Source: Flavobacteriaceae bacterium
GTDB lineage: Bacteria > Bacteroidota > Bacteroidia > Flavobacteriales > Flavobacteriaceae
Length of the DNA stretch: 52,100 nucleotides
NCBI GenBank assembly: GCA_013373105.1
Contig: JABXIJ010000010.1
Coordinates: 1-52,100 of the forward strand
Direction: 5' to 3'
The notes under the pieces are model-generated. The model made no database searches. It was not told the DNA's origin and saw only the letters and a list, made by a program, of their open reading frames with translations. This document shows, one piece after another, positions 24,900 through 33,008 of this stretch. Each line of letters opens with the position of its first letter. The stretch's first letter is position 1. The position numbers were made by a program, and so were the translations under genes.

Positions 24900-27237
24900 A
24901 AAATCGTAGTGTAGCTCCTAACAAGAAGTTTCTTGTAGCTTGCGGATAAAACCCTGCAAAGTCTACTGTAACTGTATTGTTATTATTTCCTTGAAAATCA
25001 AAAGTGCCATAATAACCTCTATCTACGTATTCTGCACTAAAAATATTATTTATTAAGGCTGTTAGTGTTATAGATTTAAAAACTTTATTTGGCTTAATTT
25101 GATAAACAACATTTAAATCGCTAGTAAAAAAGCTGTCTAAAACATCAGCATTAGAAACATTACTGTCTAGATTACTCATAAATTGTTTACCAACAAATTT
25201 TGAAAGAAATGATATTTGAACGTTTTCTTTAGGTTGATAAGTAAAAATATTTCCTACAACTACATTTGGTGATAACGACAAATTTGTGTTGCCTAAATCA
25301 ATAAGATTTCCATTTATTGAAGCGACAAAATTTCTATTCTTATTAGAACTAAATGCAGCATTTGGTCTCAATGTAAATTTATCTGATAACCTAATATCTG
25401 CATCAATTTCTAAACCTAATCTGAAACTACTACCTGATGTTGCTCTTATAGGTTGCCCAACATTATCTATGGCACCTGTTAACACTAATTGATTGTCGTA
25501 ATCCATATAATAAATGTTGGTGTTTAACCTAACATTTTCTGATTTTAAACGCCATCCAAACTCATAATCAAATAATGTTTCTGGTGTAGAAACACCGTTT
25601 TCAAAATCGTTTCTATTTGGTTCTCTATTAGCAACTGCAAATGAAGCATATAAATTATTGTGGTTATTAAGCTCGTATGTGAATCCAACTTTTGGGTTAA
25701 AAAAATCGAAGTTTGTATTTACATCAAGAGGTAACCTATTAGGTGTTAAACCTTCTGTTCTATAGCTAACAAACCTACCTTGTAAATCTATATAACCAGA
25801 TAAATTTTCAGTGATTCCAAAATTAGCTTTAGCAAAAATTGAAAAGTCATTTTTAGTAGCATCAGAAAAATAATAACGATCTCTAATGTTTACATTTGGT
25901 GCCAAATCTTCTCCCCAAATTACTTCACCAAAATGATCTCCAGTATAATTTGAATATGAGATTCCAGTAATAAGTTTTATTTTTTCAGCAGTGTATTCTG
26001 TATTGAAATTTATTACATAAAAATCGTTATCTAACCAACGTCTTACAATAACATCTGAACCATCAACAATTAAATTATTAAAATCTGCTGCAGATTCATT
26101 TTCTCTAAATTGTTCAAAAAAGCCAGCGCCTTTTGTGTAGTTTAAACCAATATTAGTAGACCATTTTTCATTCCATTTTTCATTCCAATGTAATTGATAA
26201 TGGTCTTGACTATAATCGTCAACTTCATTGTCATAAGTATAAGGGTTTTGCCTTCTATCTTGTGCTAATTGAGTTGCATCTAAACCAAACCATGCTTGAT
26301 ATGTTCGTTCTTTTCCACCAAAAGTTATTGCTTTTATTAGTGTGTTTTTATATGTATAACTTGCTTGAAGAAAATACGATTTTAGGTCAGCAAAAGCTCT
26401 GTGTACATAACCATCTGAATAAATGTTAGATAAACGTCCTGCAATTTCTATATGATCATTTATTTTCCCTGTACTAAATTTTACAGTATGTTTTCTGGTA
26501 TTAAAGGAACCAAAAGAATTAGAGATCTCACCAAAAGCTTCTTCTGAAATTGCATCTGTTAAAATATTTAAGCTAGCGCCAAATGCACCAGAACCATTTG
26601 TAGATGTTCCAACACCACGTTGTAACTGTAAGTTTTCAGTAGAAGAAGCAAAATCACCAAGATTTACCCAGAATGTTCCATGACTTTCAGCATCATTATA
26701 AGGAATTCCATTAATGGTAACATTAATTCTTTCACTATTAGAACCACGAATATTCATGTAGGTATAGCCCACTCCTGCACCAGCATCAGATGAAGAAACT
26801 ACATTTGGTAAATAGTTCATTAAAACAGGAATGTCTTGACCTAGGTTACGTTTGGCAATTTCCTTTTTAGAAAGGTTAGAAAATGTTACTGGAATGTCTG
26901 AGTTTACACGAACTGCAGAAACTAAAACTTCATCTAATAAAGTTTCATTTGGTAATAATTCAAAATTAATGGTACTGTCTTTTGTTAAAGCTACTTCTTT
27001 GCTTTGAGATTTGTAACCTAAATAAGTTATTCTAATTGTGTAATTTCCTTTTCTTAGAGATATAGCAAATTCCCCTTCAAAATTAGTTGTTGTGCCTTGT
27101 TTAGTTTCTTTTATTACAAGGTTAGCATTTGATAATGGATTGTTGTTTTCATCTACAACTTTACCAGAAAGTTTAAACTGTTGGGCGTTTACAAGAATGC
27201 TTGTAAACAAGAATAAAAAAATGATTATTTTTTTCAT
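24898..27237 (-). CDS. TonB-dependent outer-membrane receptor, probably for thiamine or its precursors
   Basis: TonB-dependent receptors import scarce nutrients across the outer membrane. The 779-residue protein has a signal peptide (MKKIIIFLFLFTSILVNAQ) and a CarboxypepD_reg-like beta-sandwich (about residues 20-100, LSGKVVDENNNPLSNANLVI). The plug domain follows (about 115-225: VLVSAVRVNSDIPVTF; NIRGSNSERINVTINGIPYN), then a beta-barrel ending in the typical aromatic C-terminus ATLRF. A TPP riboswitch lies in its leader, which points to thiamine compounds as substrate. This inference from regulation is well grounded in Bacteroidetes, where such receptors are known. Confidence 0.92.
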   Translation of the reverse strand: MKKIIIFLFLFTSILVNAQQFKLSGKVVDENNNPLSNANLVIKETKQGTTTNFEGEFAISLRKGNYTIRITYLGYKSQSKEVALTKDSTINFELLPNETLLDEVLVSAVRVNSDIPVTFSNLSKKEIAKRNLGQDIPVLMNYLPNVVSSSDAGAGVGYTYMNIRGSNSERINVTINGIPYNDAESHGTFWVNLGDFASSTENLQLQRGVGTSTNGSGAFGASLNILTDAISEEAFGEISNSFGSFNTRKHTVKFSTGKINDHIEIAGRLSNIYSDGYVHRAFADLKSYFLQASYTYKNTLIKAITFGGKERTYQAWFGLDATQLAQDRRQNPYTYDNEVDDYSQDHYQLHWNEKWNEKWSTNIGLNYTKGAGFFEQFRENESAADFNNLIVDGSDVIVRRWLDNDFYVINFNTEYTAEKIKLITGISYSNYTGDHFGEVIWGEDLAPNVNIRDRYYFSDATKNDFSIFAKANFGITENLSGYIDLQGRFVSYRTEGLTPNRLPLDVNTNFDFFNPKVGFTYELNNHNNLYASFAVANREPNRNDFENGVSTPETLFDYEFGWRLKSENVRLNTNIYYMDYDNQLVLTGAIDNVGQPIRATSGSSFRLGLEIDADIRLSDKFTLRPNAAFSSNKNRNFVASINGNLIDLGNTNLSLSPNVVVGNIFTYQPKENVQISFLSKFVGKQFMSNLDSNVSNADVLDSFFTSDLNVVYQIKPNKVFKSITLTALINNIFSAEYVDRGYYGTFDFQGNNNNTVTVDFAGFYPQATRNFLLGATLRF

Positions 27238-27329
27238 TTTAAAAAAATTTAAAACGAATAAAAAGAGGTAATTATTCTTGTGATTATTATTGAATAATTA
27301 GTGTCATTTAATAATGACTTTTTAAAATA

Positions 27330-27413
27330 TCCCTAAACAGCATTACCTGTTCTAGGTTCATTGGGTATGATCTCAGCCAATTTAAACTTTAAAAGTTAAA
27401 TAGCACCCCTTTT
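27330..27413 (-). ncRNA. TPP (thiamine pyrophosphate) riboswitch
   Basis: On the minus strand the THI-element landmarks occur in order: AGGGGTGC near the 5' end (27404-27411), GGCTGAGATCATACCC (about 27363-27378), GAACCTAGA (about 27351-27359), CAGGTAATGCTG (about 27338-27349) and the closing GGGA near 27331. These match the conserved pyrophosphate and pyrimidine-sensing bulges of the aptamer. A short hairpin (GTCATT/AATGAC at 27303-27318) lies between aptamer and start codon; no clear U-tract follows, so control may be translational. It precedes the TonB receptor gene. Confidence 0.93.
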
Positions 27414-27423
27414 GAGAACGATG

Positions 27424-27454
27424 CAAAATTAGTAATGAAAAGTCTATTTTGAAA
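27424..27454 (-). promoter_or_regulatory. Promoter of the riboswitch-receptor transcript
   Basis: On the minus strand TTTC (27454-27451), a 19-base spacer, then TAATTTTG (27431-27424) approximate the TTTG / TAnnTTTG pattern. The transcript would begin a few bases before the riboswitch aptamer. Confidence 0.55.
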
Positions 27455-27469
27455 TAAATAATTTAAAAA

Positions 27470-27874
27470 TTATTCAATTTTTGGTTTTTTTCTTAAGGCT
27501 TTTTTATTGGAATTAATTTGCTTGTTGTCTAACCGTTTTTTTACTGATGCTATAGTTGGCTTTGTAGCTTTTCTCTTTTTGGTTTTTTTTAAGCTGGTTT
27601 TTAGTAAATCTAAAAATCGTTTTATGGCTAACTCTTTATTTCTGTGCTGACTTCTAAACTCTTCACAAAAAAGGATCAATTTATTTTCGTTACTAAGTTT
27701 TGAGTTCCACTTTATTTGTAAAATTTCTTTTTCCTTTTCTGTAATGGCATCACTATTTTCTATATCAAAAGTAAGTTCTATTTTAGATGATGTTTTATTT
27801 ACATGTTGCCCACCTGCACCAGAACTTCTAATGGCTTTAAAACTCAATTCTTTTATAACTTCTTCTATATTCAT
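27470..27874 (-). CDS. arfB: Alternative ribosome-rescue factor ArfB (peptidyl-tRNA hydrolase domain)
   Basis: ArfB enters stalled ribosomes lacking a stop codon and hydrolyses the peptidyl-tRNA. The 134-residue protein has the RF-1 domain with the catalytic GGQ at residues 21-23 (SSGAGGQHVNKTSSKI) and a basic C-terminal tail rich in Lys/Arg (KKTKKRKATKPTIASVKKRL and onward), which in this family inserts into the mRNA channel. Length is typical. It follows pnuC by 56 bases and lies just upstream of the riboswitch promoter. Confidence 0.92.
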   Translation of the reverse strand: MNIEEVIKELSFKAIRSSGAGGQHVNKTSSKIELTFDIENSDAITEKEKEILQIKWNSKLSNENKLILFCEEFRSQHRNKELAIKRFLDLLKTSLKKTKKRKATKPTIASVKKRLDNKQINSNKKALRKKPKIE

Positions 27875-27930
27875 TTTAGATTTAAGTATGCCTAAAAATA
27901 AACCCTATCATTAGGTTGATATATTCTTGT

Positions 27931-28539
27931 TTAAGTTTTTTTCCAAGCTAAATAACCTTGAATTGCTAAAATTGTAAAGATAAGGTATTGTAGAGACAAC
28001 ATTCCTAAACCACGATAAGCATATAATGGAACTGTAATAATATCTGCAAAAATCCAGAGTGTCCAATTTTCTATTTTTTTATTTGCCATATACCACATAG
28101 CTGTGAAAAAGACCCCTGAAGTAAAAATATCTATATAATTTTCTGTCTCAATGGTTGTACCTGAGTACGAGTAAACAAGATACGTAACTGCCATTGTTAG
28201 TAAAAACAAAATAAATCCAATCCATTTTTCTTTAAGATTTGTTCTAGAAATAGGAACAACATATTCACCATCCTTTTTTCTAGACCAGTTCCACCAACCA
28301 TAAATGCTCATTACAGAATAGTAGAAATTCATCATCATATCTCCAAAATATTCAGCTTTATAAAGTAAATAAACTGTAATAATTGTAGCGATTAAACCTG
28401 TTGGATACACTAAAATATTTTCTTTTTTAGCATACCACACACTTGCAATTCCAAAAATAAAAGCTATAAATTCTAAAACTATAAAACTTGTAGGTGAATT
28501 TTGATATTGACTTAAAAAGAAATTAAAGAGCTCTTGCAT
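27931..28539 (-). CDS. pnuC: PnuC-family vitamin transporter
   Basis: PnuC-family proteins carry nicotinamide riboside, thiamine (PnuT) or related vitamins by facilitated diffusion, with trapping by phosphorylation. The 202-residue protein has about seven hydrophobic helices, the family YGWWNWSRK motif (about residues 80-88) and the conserved C-terminal NWTLWIFADIITVPLYAYRG stretch (about 157-176). The nearby TPP riboswitch makes a thiamine-carrying PnuT role possible, but the gene lies upstream of the riboswitch and is not controlled by it, so nicotinamide riboside is equally open. Its ATG overlaps the stop of the preceding gene by 1 base. Confidence 0.88.
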   Translation of the reverse strand: MQELFNFFLSQYQNSPTSFIVLEFIAFIFGIASVWYAKKENILVYPTGLIATIITVYLLYKAEYFGDMMMNFYYSVMSIYGWWNWSRKKDGEYVVPISRTNLKEKWIGFILFLLTMAVTYLVYSYSGTTIETENYIDIFTSGVFFTAMWYMANKKIENWTLWIFADIITVPLYAYRGLGMLSLQYLIFTILAIQGYLAWKKT

Positions 28540-28988
28540 TATTTATTTTTAATTTTTAAGCTCTTTAAAATGTGAAAGGATACAAATACTAGTATAGGTA
28601 TAATAACAAGTGCGTAATTGATTACCCAAAAGATTTTCATTGCTAATTGACCACCTTGAAAACTATCGGTTTGAGAAAATGAAAATGATAAGTTTCCAGC
28701 TAAAATTGCAGAAATAACAATCCAAAAAAGGGCAAGTATTAATGTTATTCTTAATTGAATACTTAAAATTTTAGTTAACCAATTTTTGGGATTTCTTAAT
28801 TTCTCAATTCCTAAATAAACACTTAAAGACAAACCAACTAGACCTAACCAAGTAATTATTGTACCATAAGGTAATTGTAAACTTTCTAGAAACAATTTAT
28901 TTAATATAGATGAACCTGTTATTAATAAATAAGCTGAAACAGTTGTAGTTAAAATAGCTAAGAGTAACCAAGTTTTTCTTTTTTTCAT
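28539..28988 (-). CDS. Small membrane protein of unknown function
   Basis: The 149-residue protein has four hydrophobic segments (about residues 6-25, 42-60, 78-97 and 117-140) with short charged loops and a basic C-terminus (SLKIKNK). I see no catalytic motif and do not recognise the family. It lies 9 bases after the phosphopantetheinyl transferase gene and its stop codon overlaps the pnuC start, so it is translated with both neighbours; a function cannot be read from that. Confidence 0.75.
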   Translation of the reverse strand: MKKRKTWLLLAILTTTVSAYLLITGSSILNKLFLESLQLPYGTIITWLGLVGLSLSVYLGIEKLRNPKNWLTKILSIQLRITLILALFWIVISAILAGNLSFSFSQTDSFQGGQLAMKIFWVINYALVIIPILVFVSFHILKSLKIKNK

Positions 28989-28997
28989 GTAGTAAAG

Positions 28998-29621
28998 TTA
29001 ATACGCATATACACAAATAAAATCTTCAAACTCTAAAAATTCTATATTAAATGTATTGCATTCGTTTTTATAACGAATTTCTCCTGTTGTTTTATGGTCT
29101 TCAAACTTAAAATCTTCAATATAAATATGTTGTAAAAATAGCAAGTTTTTTTTGCCATAAATTTTATACAAACTTTCTTTAGCACCCCAAACAATAGTTA
29201 GTTTACTTATTAAAGCATCTGTATTAGCAATGGTTCTATATTCTTCTATAGGTGTAAATTTATGTGCTATTTTTAAAATCTTCTCTCGCTTTTTCTCTAT
29301 ATCTATACCAACAATTTTATCTTCAGAAATAATTATAGCTGTGAACTGAAAGGAATGTGTAATGGAAATAAATCCTTTTTTTAAGTGAGGTTTACCAAAT
29401 TCATCGTAAGTAATATCAGCATCTTGTAATCCTACTTTATTTAATAAATGGCGTATACTTAAAAAACCTTTTTGATGCAATTCAGATTTCATCGAATTAA
29501 AACGAGCTAAACTACTTTTAGTTAACTCAATTCCATTTTTTAGCTCATCAATAGATTCTTCAATCTTCCAAATCAGAACTTTAGTAGTGTTGTCTAGTGT
29601 TATAGTTTTGTAAAGAGGCAT
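28998..29621 (-). CDS. 4'-Phosphopantetheinyl transferase (Sfp type)
   Basis: This enzyme attaches the CoA-derived phosphopantetheine arm to acyl or peptidyl carrier proteins. The 207-residue protein shows the Sfp signatures: [10 protein letters not shown] (about residues 87-96), [10 protein letters not shown] (about 104-113, Mg-binding acidic pair) and WGAKESLYK (about 145-153). No polyketide, NRPS or acyl-carrier gene is in the window, so the target is unknown; a fatty-acid-related or pigment (aryl polyene) role is possible. It begins the operon with the small membrane protein, pnuC and arfB and diverges from ahcY. Confidence 0.88.
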   Translation of the reverse strand: MPLYKTITLDNTTKVLIWKIEESIDELKNGIELTKSSLARFNSMKSELHQKGFLSIRHLLNKVGLQDADITYDEFGKPHLKKGFISITHSFQFTAIIISEDKIVGIDIEKKREKILKIAHKFTPIEEYRTIANTDALISKLTIVWGAKESLYKIYGKKNLLFLQHIYIEDFKFEDHKTTGEIRYKNECNTFNIEFLEFEDFICVYAY

Positions 29622-29641
29622 GGTTTTTAAAAAGGATAATG

Positions 29642-29649
29642 TATCTTTG
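29642..29649 (+). promoter_or_regulatory. Candidate -7 element for ahcY
   Basis: TATCTTTG matches TAnnTTTG and lies 33 bases before the ahcY start codon. The -33 box is not clear. Confidence 0.45.
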
Positions 29650-29682
29650 CAATCGCAAAAATTAGAATATAAAAATACAAAA

Positions 29683-30990
29683 ATGAGTACAAAAACAGCA
29701 TACGTACCTTACAAAGTTAAAGATATTTCTCTTGCAGATTGGGGAAGAAAGGAAATTGAATTGGCAGAAGCAGAAATGCCTGGATTAATGAGTTTACGAG
29801 AAGAATATGGTGAGTCTCAACCTTTAAAAGGTGCTAGAATTGCTGGTTGCTTACATATGACCATTCAAACTGCAGTATTAATTGAAACTTTACAAGCTTT
29901 AGGTGCAGAGGTTACTTGGAGCTCTTGTAATATTTTCTCAACTCAAGATCAAGCTGCTGCAGCAGTTGCTGCTGCTGGAACTCCAGTTTATGCATGGAAA
30001 GGAATGAATGAAGAAGAATTTGATTGGTGTATTGAACAAACTTTGTTTTTTGGTGAAGATCGTAAACCATTAAACATGATTTTAGATGATGGAGGAGATT
30101 TAACAAATATGGTATTAGATAAATACCCAGAGTTAGCAGCAGGTATTAACGGTTTATCTGAAGAAACTACAACAGGAGTTCACAGATTATACGAAAGAGT
30201 TAAAAAAGGAACTTTACCAATGCCAGCAATTAACGTAAATGATTCTGTAACCAAGTCAAAATTCGATAATAAATATGGTTGTAAAGAATCTGCAGTAGAT
30301 GCAATTCGTAGAGCTACAGATGTTATGCTAGCTGGTAAAAGAGTAGTTGTTTGTGGTTATGGAGATGTTGGTAAAGGTACAGCTGCTTCTTTTAAAGGTG
30401 CAGGCTCTATTGTAACTGTTACAGAGATAGATCCTATATGTGCGTTACAAGCAGCTATGGATGGTTTTGAAGTTAAACGTTTAGAAACTGTTATTGGTAA
30501 TGCAGATATTGTAATTACAACTACAGGAAACAAAGATATAGTTAGAGGTGAGCATTTTCAAGCTATGAAAGACAAAACTATAGTTTGTAATATTGGTCAT
30601 TTTGATAATGAAATCGATGTTGCTTGGTTAAACAATAACAGCGAAAAAATTGAAATAAAACCACAAGTAGACAAGTATAACATTAATGGTAATGATATTA
30701 TTTTATTAGCAGAAGGTAGGTTAGTAAACTTAGGTTGCGCAACTGGTCATCCAAGTTTTGTAATGAGTAACTCATTTACTAACCAAACTCTAGCACAAAT
30801 TGAGTTATGGACAAATGCTGATGCTTATGAAAACAAAGTGTACATGCTACCTAAACATTTAGATGAAAAAGTAGCAAAATTACACTTAGAAAAAATTGGT
30901 GTTGAACTAACAGAATTAAAGAAAGACCAAGCAGATTATATTGGTGTTACTGTTGAAGGACCATTTAAGCCAGAACATTATAGATACTAG
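29683..30990 (+). CDS. ahcY: Adenosylhomocysteinase
   Basis: This enzyme reversibly splits S-adenosylhomocysteine into adenosine and homocysteine, clearing the product of methyl transfer. From the ATG at 29683 the protein is 435 residues and starts [20 protein letters not shown]; an upstream in-frame ATG at 29620 would place the promoter inside the gene and adds a non-conserved extension, so it was rejected. The NAD-binding Rossmann motif [10 protein letters not shown] lies near residue 223, the catalytic region includes [13 protein letters not shown], and the C-terminus KPEHYRY is the conserved end that reaches the neighbouring NAD site. It stands alone before a terminator. Confidence 0.97.
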   Translation: MSTKTAYVPYKVKDISLADWGRKEIELAEAEMPGLMSLREEYGESQPLKGARIAGCLHMTIQTAVLIETLQALGAEVTWSSCNIFSTQDQAAAAVAAAGTPVYAWKGMNEEEFDWCIEQTLFFGEDRKPLNMILDDGGDLTNMVLDKYPELAAGINGLSEETTTGVHRLYERVKKGTLPMPAINVNDSVTKSKFDNKYGCKESAVDAIRRATDVMLAGKRVVVCGYGDVGKGTAASFKGAGSIVTVTEIDPICALQAAMDGFEVKRLETVIGNADIVITTTGNKDIVRGEHFQAMKDKTIVCNIGHFDNEIDVAWLNNNSEKIEIKPQVDKYNINGNDIILLAEGRLVNLGCATGHPSFVMSNSFTNQTLAQIELWTNADAYENKVYMLPKHLDEKVAKLHLEKIGVELTELKKDQADYIGVTVEGPFKPEHYRY

Positions 30991-31016
30991 AATTTTTTAG
31001 AGTAATATATAATACT

Positions 31017-31047
31017 AAACCCTTACAATCTTTGTAAGGGTTTTTTT
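31017..31047 (+). terminator. Intrinsic terminator of ahcY
   Basis: CCCTTACAA (31020-31028), loop TCT, TTGTAAGGG (31032-31040), then T7. The stem is a perfect 9-bp match. Confidence 0.92.
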
Positions 31048-31068
31048 ATTTTAGCACAAAGCTAAACT

Positions 31069-32499
31069 ATGCAACTATCCAAAAAAATAGGATTACTCTT
31101 AGGTCCTATATTATTTTTTATCCTTCAAATTCTACCAACAACTTTGGTGTCTGAAAAAGCAGATGGCGTAATTGCAGTGGCTATTTGGATGGTTATTTGG
31201 TGGATTACAGAAACTCTTCATATTGCAGTAACCGCCTTACTGCCACTTATTTTATTTCCTCTTTTAAAAGTAATGCCAATTGCAGATGTTGGGGCCAATT
31301 ATGGTAGTCCAATTATTTTTTTATTTTTTGGTGGTTTTGTATTGGCTTTGGCATTAGAAAAAGTAAATCTTCATAGAAGAATTGCGCTAACTATTGTAAA
31401 GCTAACAGGTACAACACCAGAAAAAGTAGTGTTAGGTTTTATGCTAGCCACAGCATTTATGAGTATGTGGATAAGCAATACAGCCTCTACAGTTGTTATG
31501 TTACCCATTGCAATCTCTGTGATAAAATTATTAATTGATGACAAAGATGGTTTTACCAAAGGCGATAAAAATTTTGCTTTAAGTATAATGCTTGGAATTG
31601 CATTTGCTGCTAATGCTGGAGGTATTGCAACAGTTATTGGTACACCACCAAATTCAGTATTAATTGGACTGTTAGAAAACCAATATAACACACAAATATC
31701 TTTTGTAACATGGTTGAGTTTTGGTTTACCTTTTTCACTTTTAATGATTTCAGCTGTGTATGTGGTTTTAGTAAAATGGATGTTTCCTTGTAAAGATATT
31801 TTGTTCACATCATCAGCAAATTTAATAGATGCAGAACTTCAAAAACTTGGTAAAATCTCAAAACAAGAAAGACGTGTATTAACCATTTTTGCAATCACCG
31901 TTTTTCTTTGGATAACAAGAACACTTATCAATTCTATTTTTCCAGAGTTAAAACTATCTGACACCATTATTAGTTTAATTGGAGCTGTAAGCTTATTTGC
32001 AATTCCTTTAAACTTTACAAAAGGAAATTTTATACTAGAATGGAATGATACTAGTAAACTTGCATGGGGTATTTTGCTACTTTTTGGAGGAGGTTTAGCT
32101 TTAGCTAAAGGAATGGCTTCTTCTGGCTTAGTAGATATAATTACAGCAACAATAGCCAAAGGAAATTTTCCAATTTTACTTACTGTTTCACTACTAATAA
32201 TTTTAATGTTATTTATGACAGAATTAATGAGTAATGTTGCACTAGTTGCTGTTTTAGCACCAGTAGTAGCTGGTATTGCAATTGGTTTAAATATACCCAT
32301 GTTAAACTTATTAATTCCTGTTACTATGGCAAGTAGTTGTGCATTTATGTTACCTATGGCAACACCACCAAATGCAATAGTTTTTGCAAGTGGTTATGTA
32401 AAAGTTAATCAGATGGTAAGAGCAGGAATTGTACTTAATATTATTGCTGTAGCGTTATTGATTTTATACTATCAATTTATTATTCCATTGTTTTTTTGA
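31069..32499 (+). CDS. Divalent anion:sodium symporter (DASS/SLC13 family)
   Basis: DASS transporters move di- and tricarboxylates or sulfate with sodium. The 476-residue protein has about eleven hydrophobic segments and the two family SNT-type motifs at the substrate and sodium sites: MWISNTASTVVMLP (about residues 134-147) and ELMSNVALVAVLAPV (about 385-399). GTPPNSVLIG (about 194-203) and MATPPNAIVFASGY (about 444-457) are also typical. A C4-dicarboxylate substrate is the commonest case, but sequence does not exclude sulfate. It is monocistronic as far as can be seen. Confidence 0.9.
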   Translation: MQLSKKIGLLLGPILFFILQILPTTLVSEKADGVIAVAIWMVIWWITETLHIAVTALLPLILFPLLKVMPIADVGANYGSPIIFLFFGGFVLALALEKVNLHRRIALTIVKLTGTTPEKVVLGFMLATAFMSMWISNTASTVVMLPIAISVIKLLIDDKDGFTKGDKNFALSIMLGIAFAANAGGIATVIGTPPNSVLIGLLENQYNTQISFVTWLSFGLPFSLLMISAVYVVLVKWMFPCKDILFTSSANLIDAELQKLGKISKQERRVLTIFAITVFLWITRTLINSIFPELKLSDTIISLIGAVSLFAIPLNFTKGNFILEWNDTSKLAWGILLLFGGGLALAKGMASSGLVDIITATIAKGNFPILLTVSLLIILMLFMTELMSNVALVAVLAPVVAGIAIGLNIPMLNLLIPVTMASSCAFMLPMATPPNAIVFASGYVKVNQMVRAGIVLNIIAVALLILYYQFIIPLFF

Positions 32500-32653
32500 T
32501 GAAAATTTTACCTGTTGTTTAGTAATACTAAAATTCAGCAAAAAAGATATCACTAGTTTTAATGGTACTGATTTTGTAAAAGAGTTAAAAATAATTTCAA
32601 AATATGTAAATGGAGTGGCTAAGGATGTTATAAATTAAAAATATTTTGTTACT
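32500..32653. other. Short gap with a coding-like remnant
   Basis: A stretch ending in TAA at 32636-32638 reads KFSKKDITSFNGTDFVKELK and onward in one frame, with no start codon in that frame. It may be the decayed end of a gene or chance. Nothing else recognised. Confidence 0.3.
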
Positions 32654-33007
32654 ATGAAACTATGTCAATTAACTGTAATTACAGAAAACCAAAACACCAT
32701 TGAAAAAGCTTAAAAACTAGGTAGATTGATAAAAAACATCTTAAACTCTTTAGAGGTTAAAAATATTACACCCTACCAAAAATTTTCAAATTCATTTAAG
32801 CTAGTTTTTGTTATAGAAATAGAAGAAAATAAAACAATTCAAGAAGCTGTTAGACTAACCAATTTAATTTCCACTCCATGGCTAATATCTGTTGATGAAT
32901 TTACAAATGAGGTTTCTTTGGTTTTTAATAAAACTGAACTAAGTAAATTTAAACAACAACATTTTAATGTAATTAGATGGGCAAATTTTGAGGTTGTAGA
33001 TTATTAA
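32654..33007 (+). pseudogene. Small protein of unknown function interrupted by an in-frame TAA
   Basis: The frame from the ATG at 32654 reads MKLCQLTVITENQNTIEKA, then TAA at codon 20 (32711-32713), then continues as KLGRLIKNILNSLEVKNITP and onward to a stop at 33005-33007. The whole would be 117 residues. Downstream of the stop, a TTG at 32726 is the only near restart in frame, giving 93 residues. The protein looks structured (mixed beta and helix) but I do not recognise it. The stop is one change from GAA or CAA. It is convergent with comM with 1 base between. Confidence 0.55.
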
Positions 33008-33008
33008 A

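Noticed and set aside
29620..29682. Upstream extension of ahcY
   Set aside because: The extra 21 codons include the likely promoter and do not match the conserved N-terminus; the ATG at 29683 is used.
31371..32300. Two long open frames on the minus strand opposite the DASS transporter
   Set aside because: They are hydrophobic mirror images of membrane helices with no family features.
1..33007. Reassignment of TAA as a sense codon
   Set aside because: Nearly all intact genes in the window end in TAA at the expected place, so TAA is a functional stop here.
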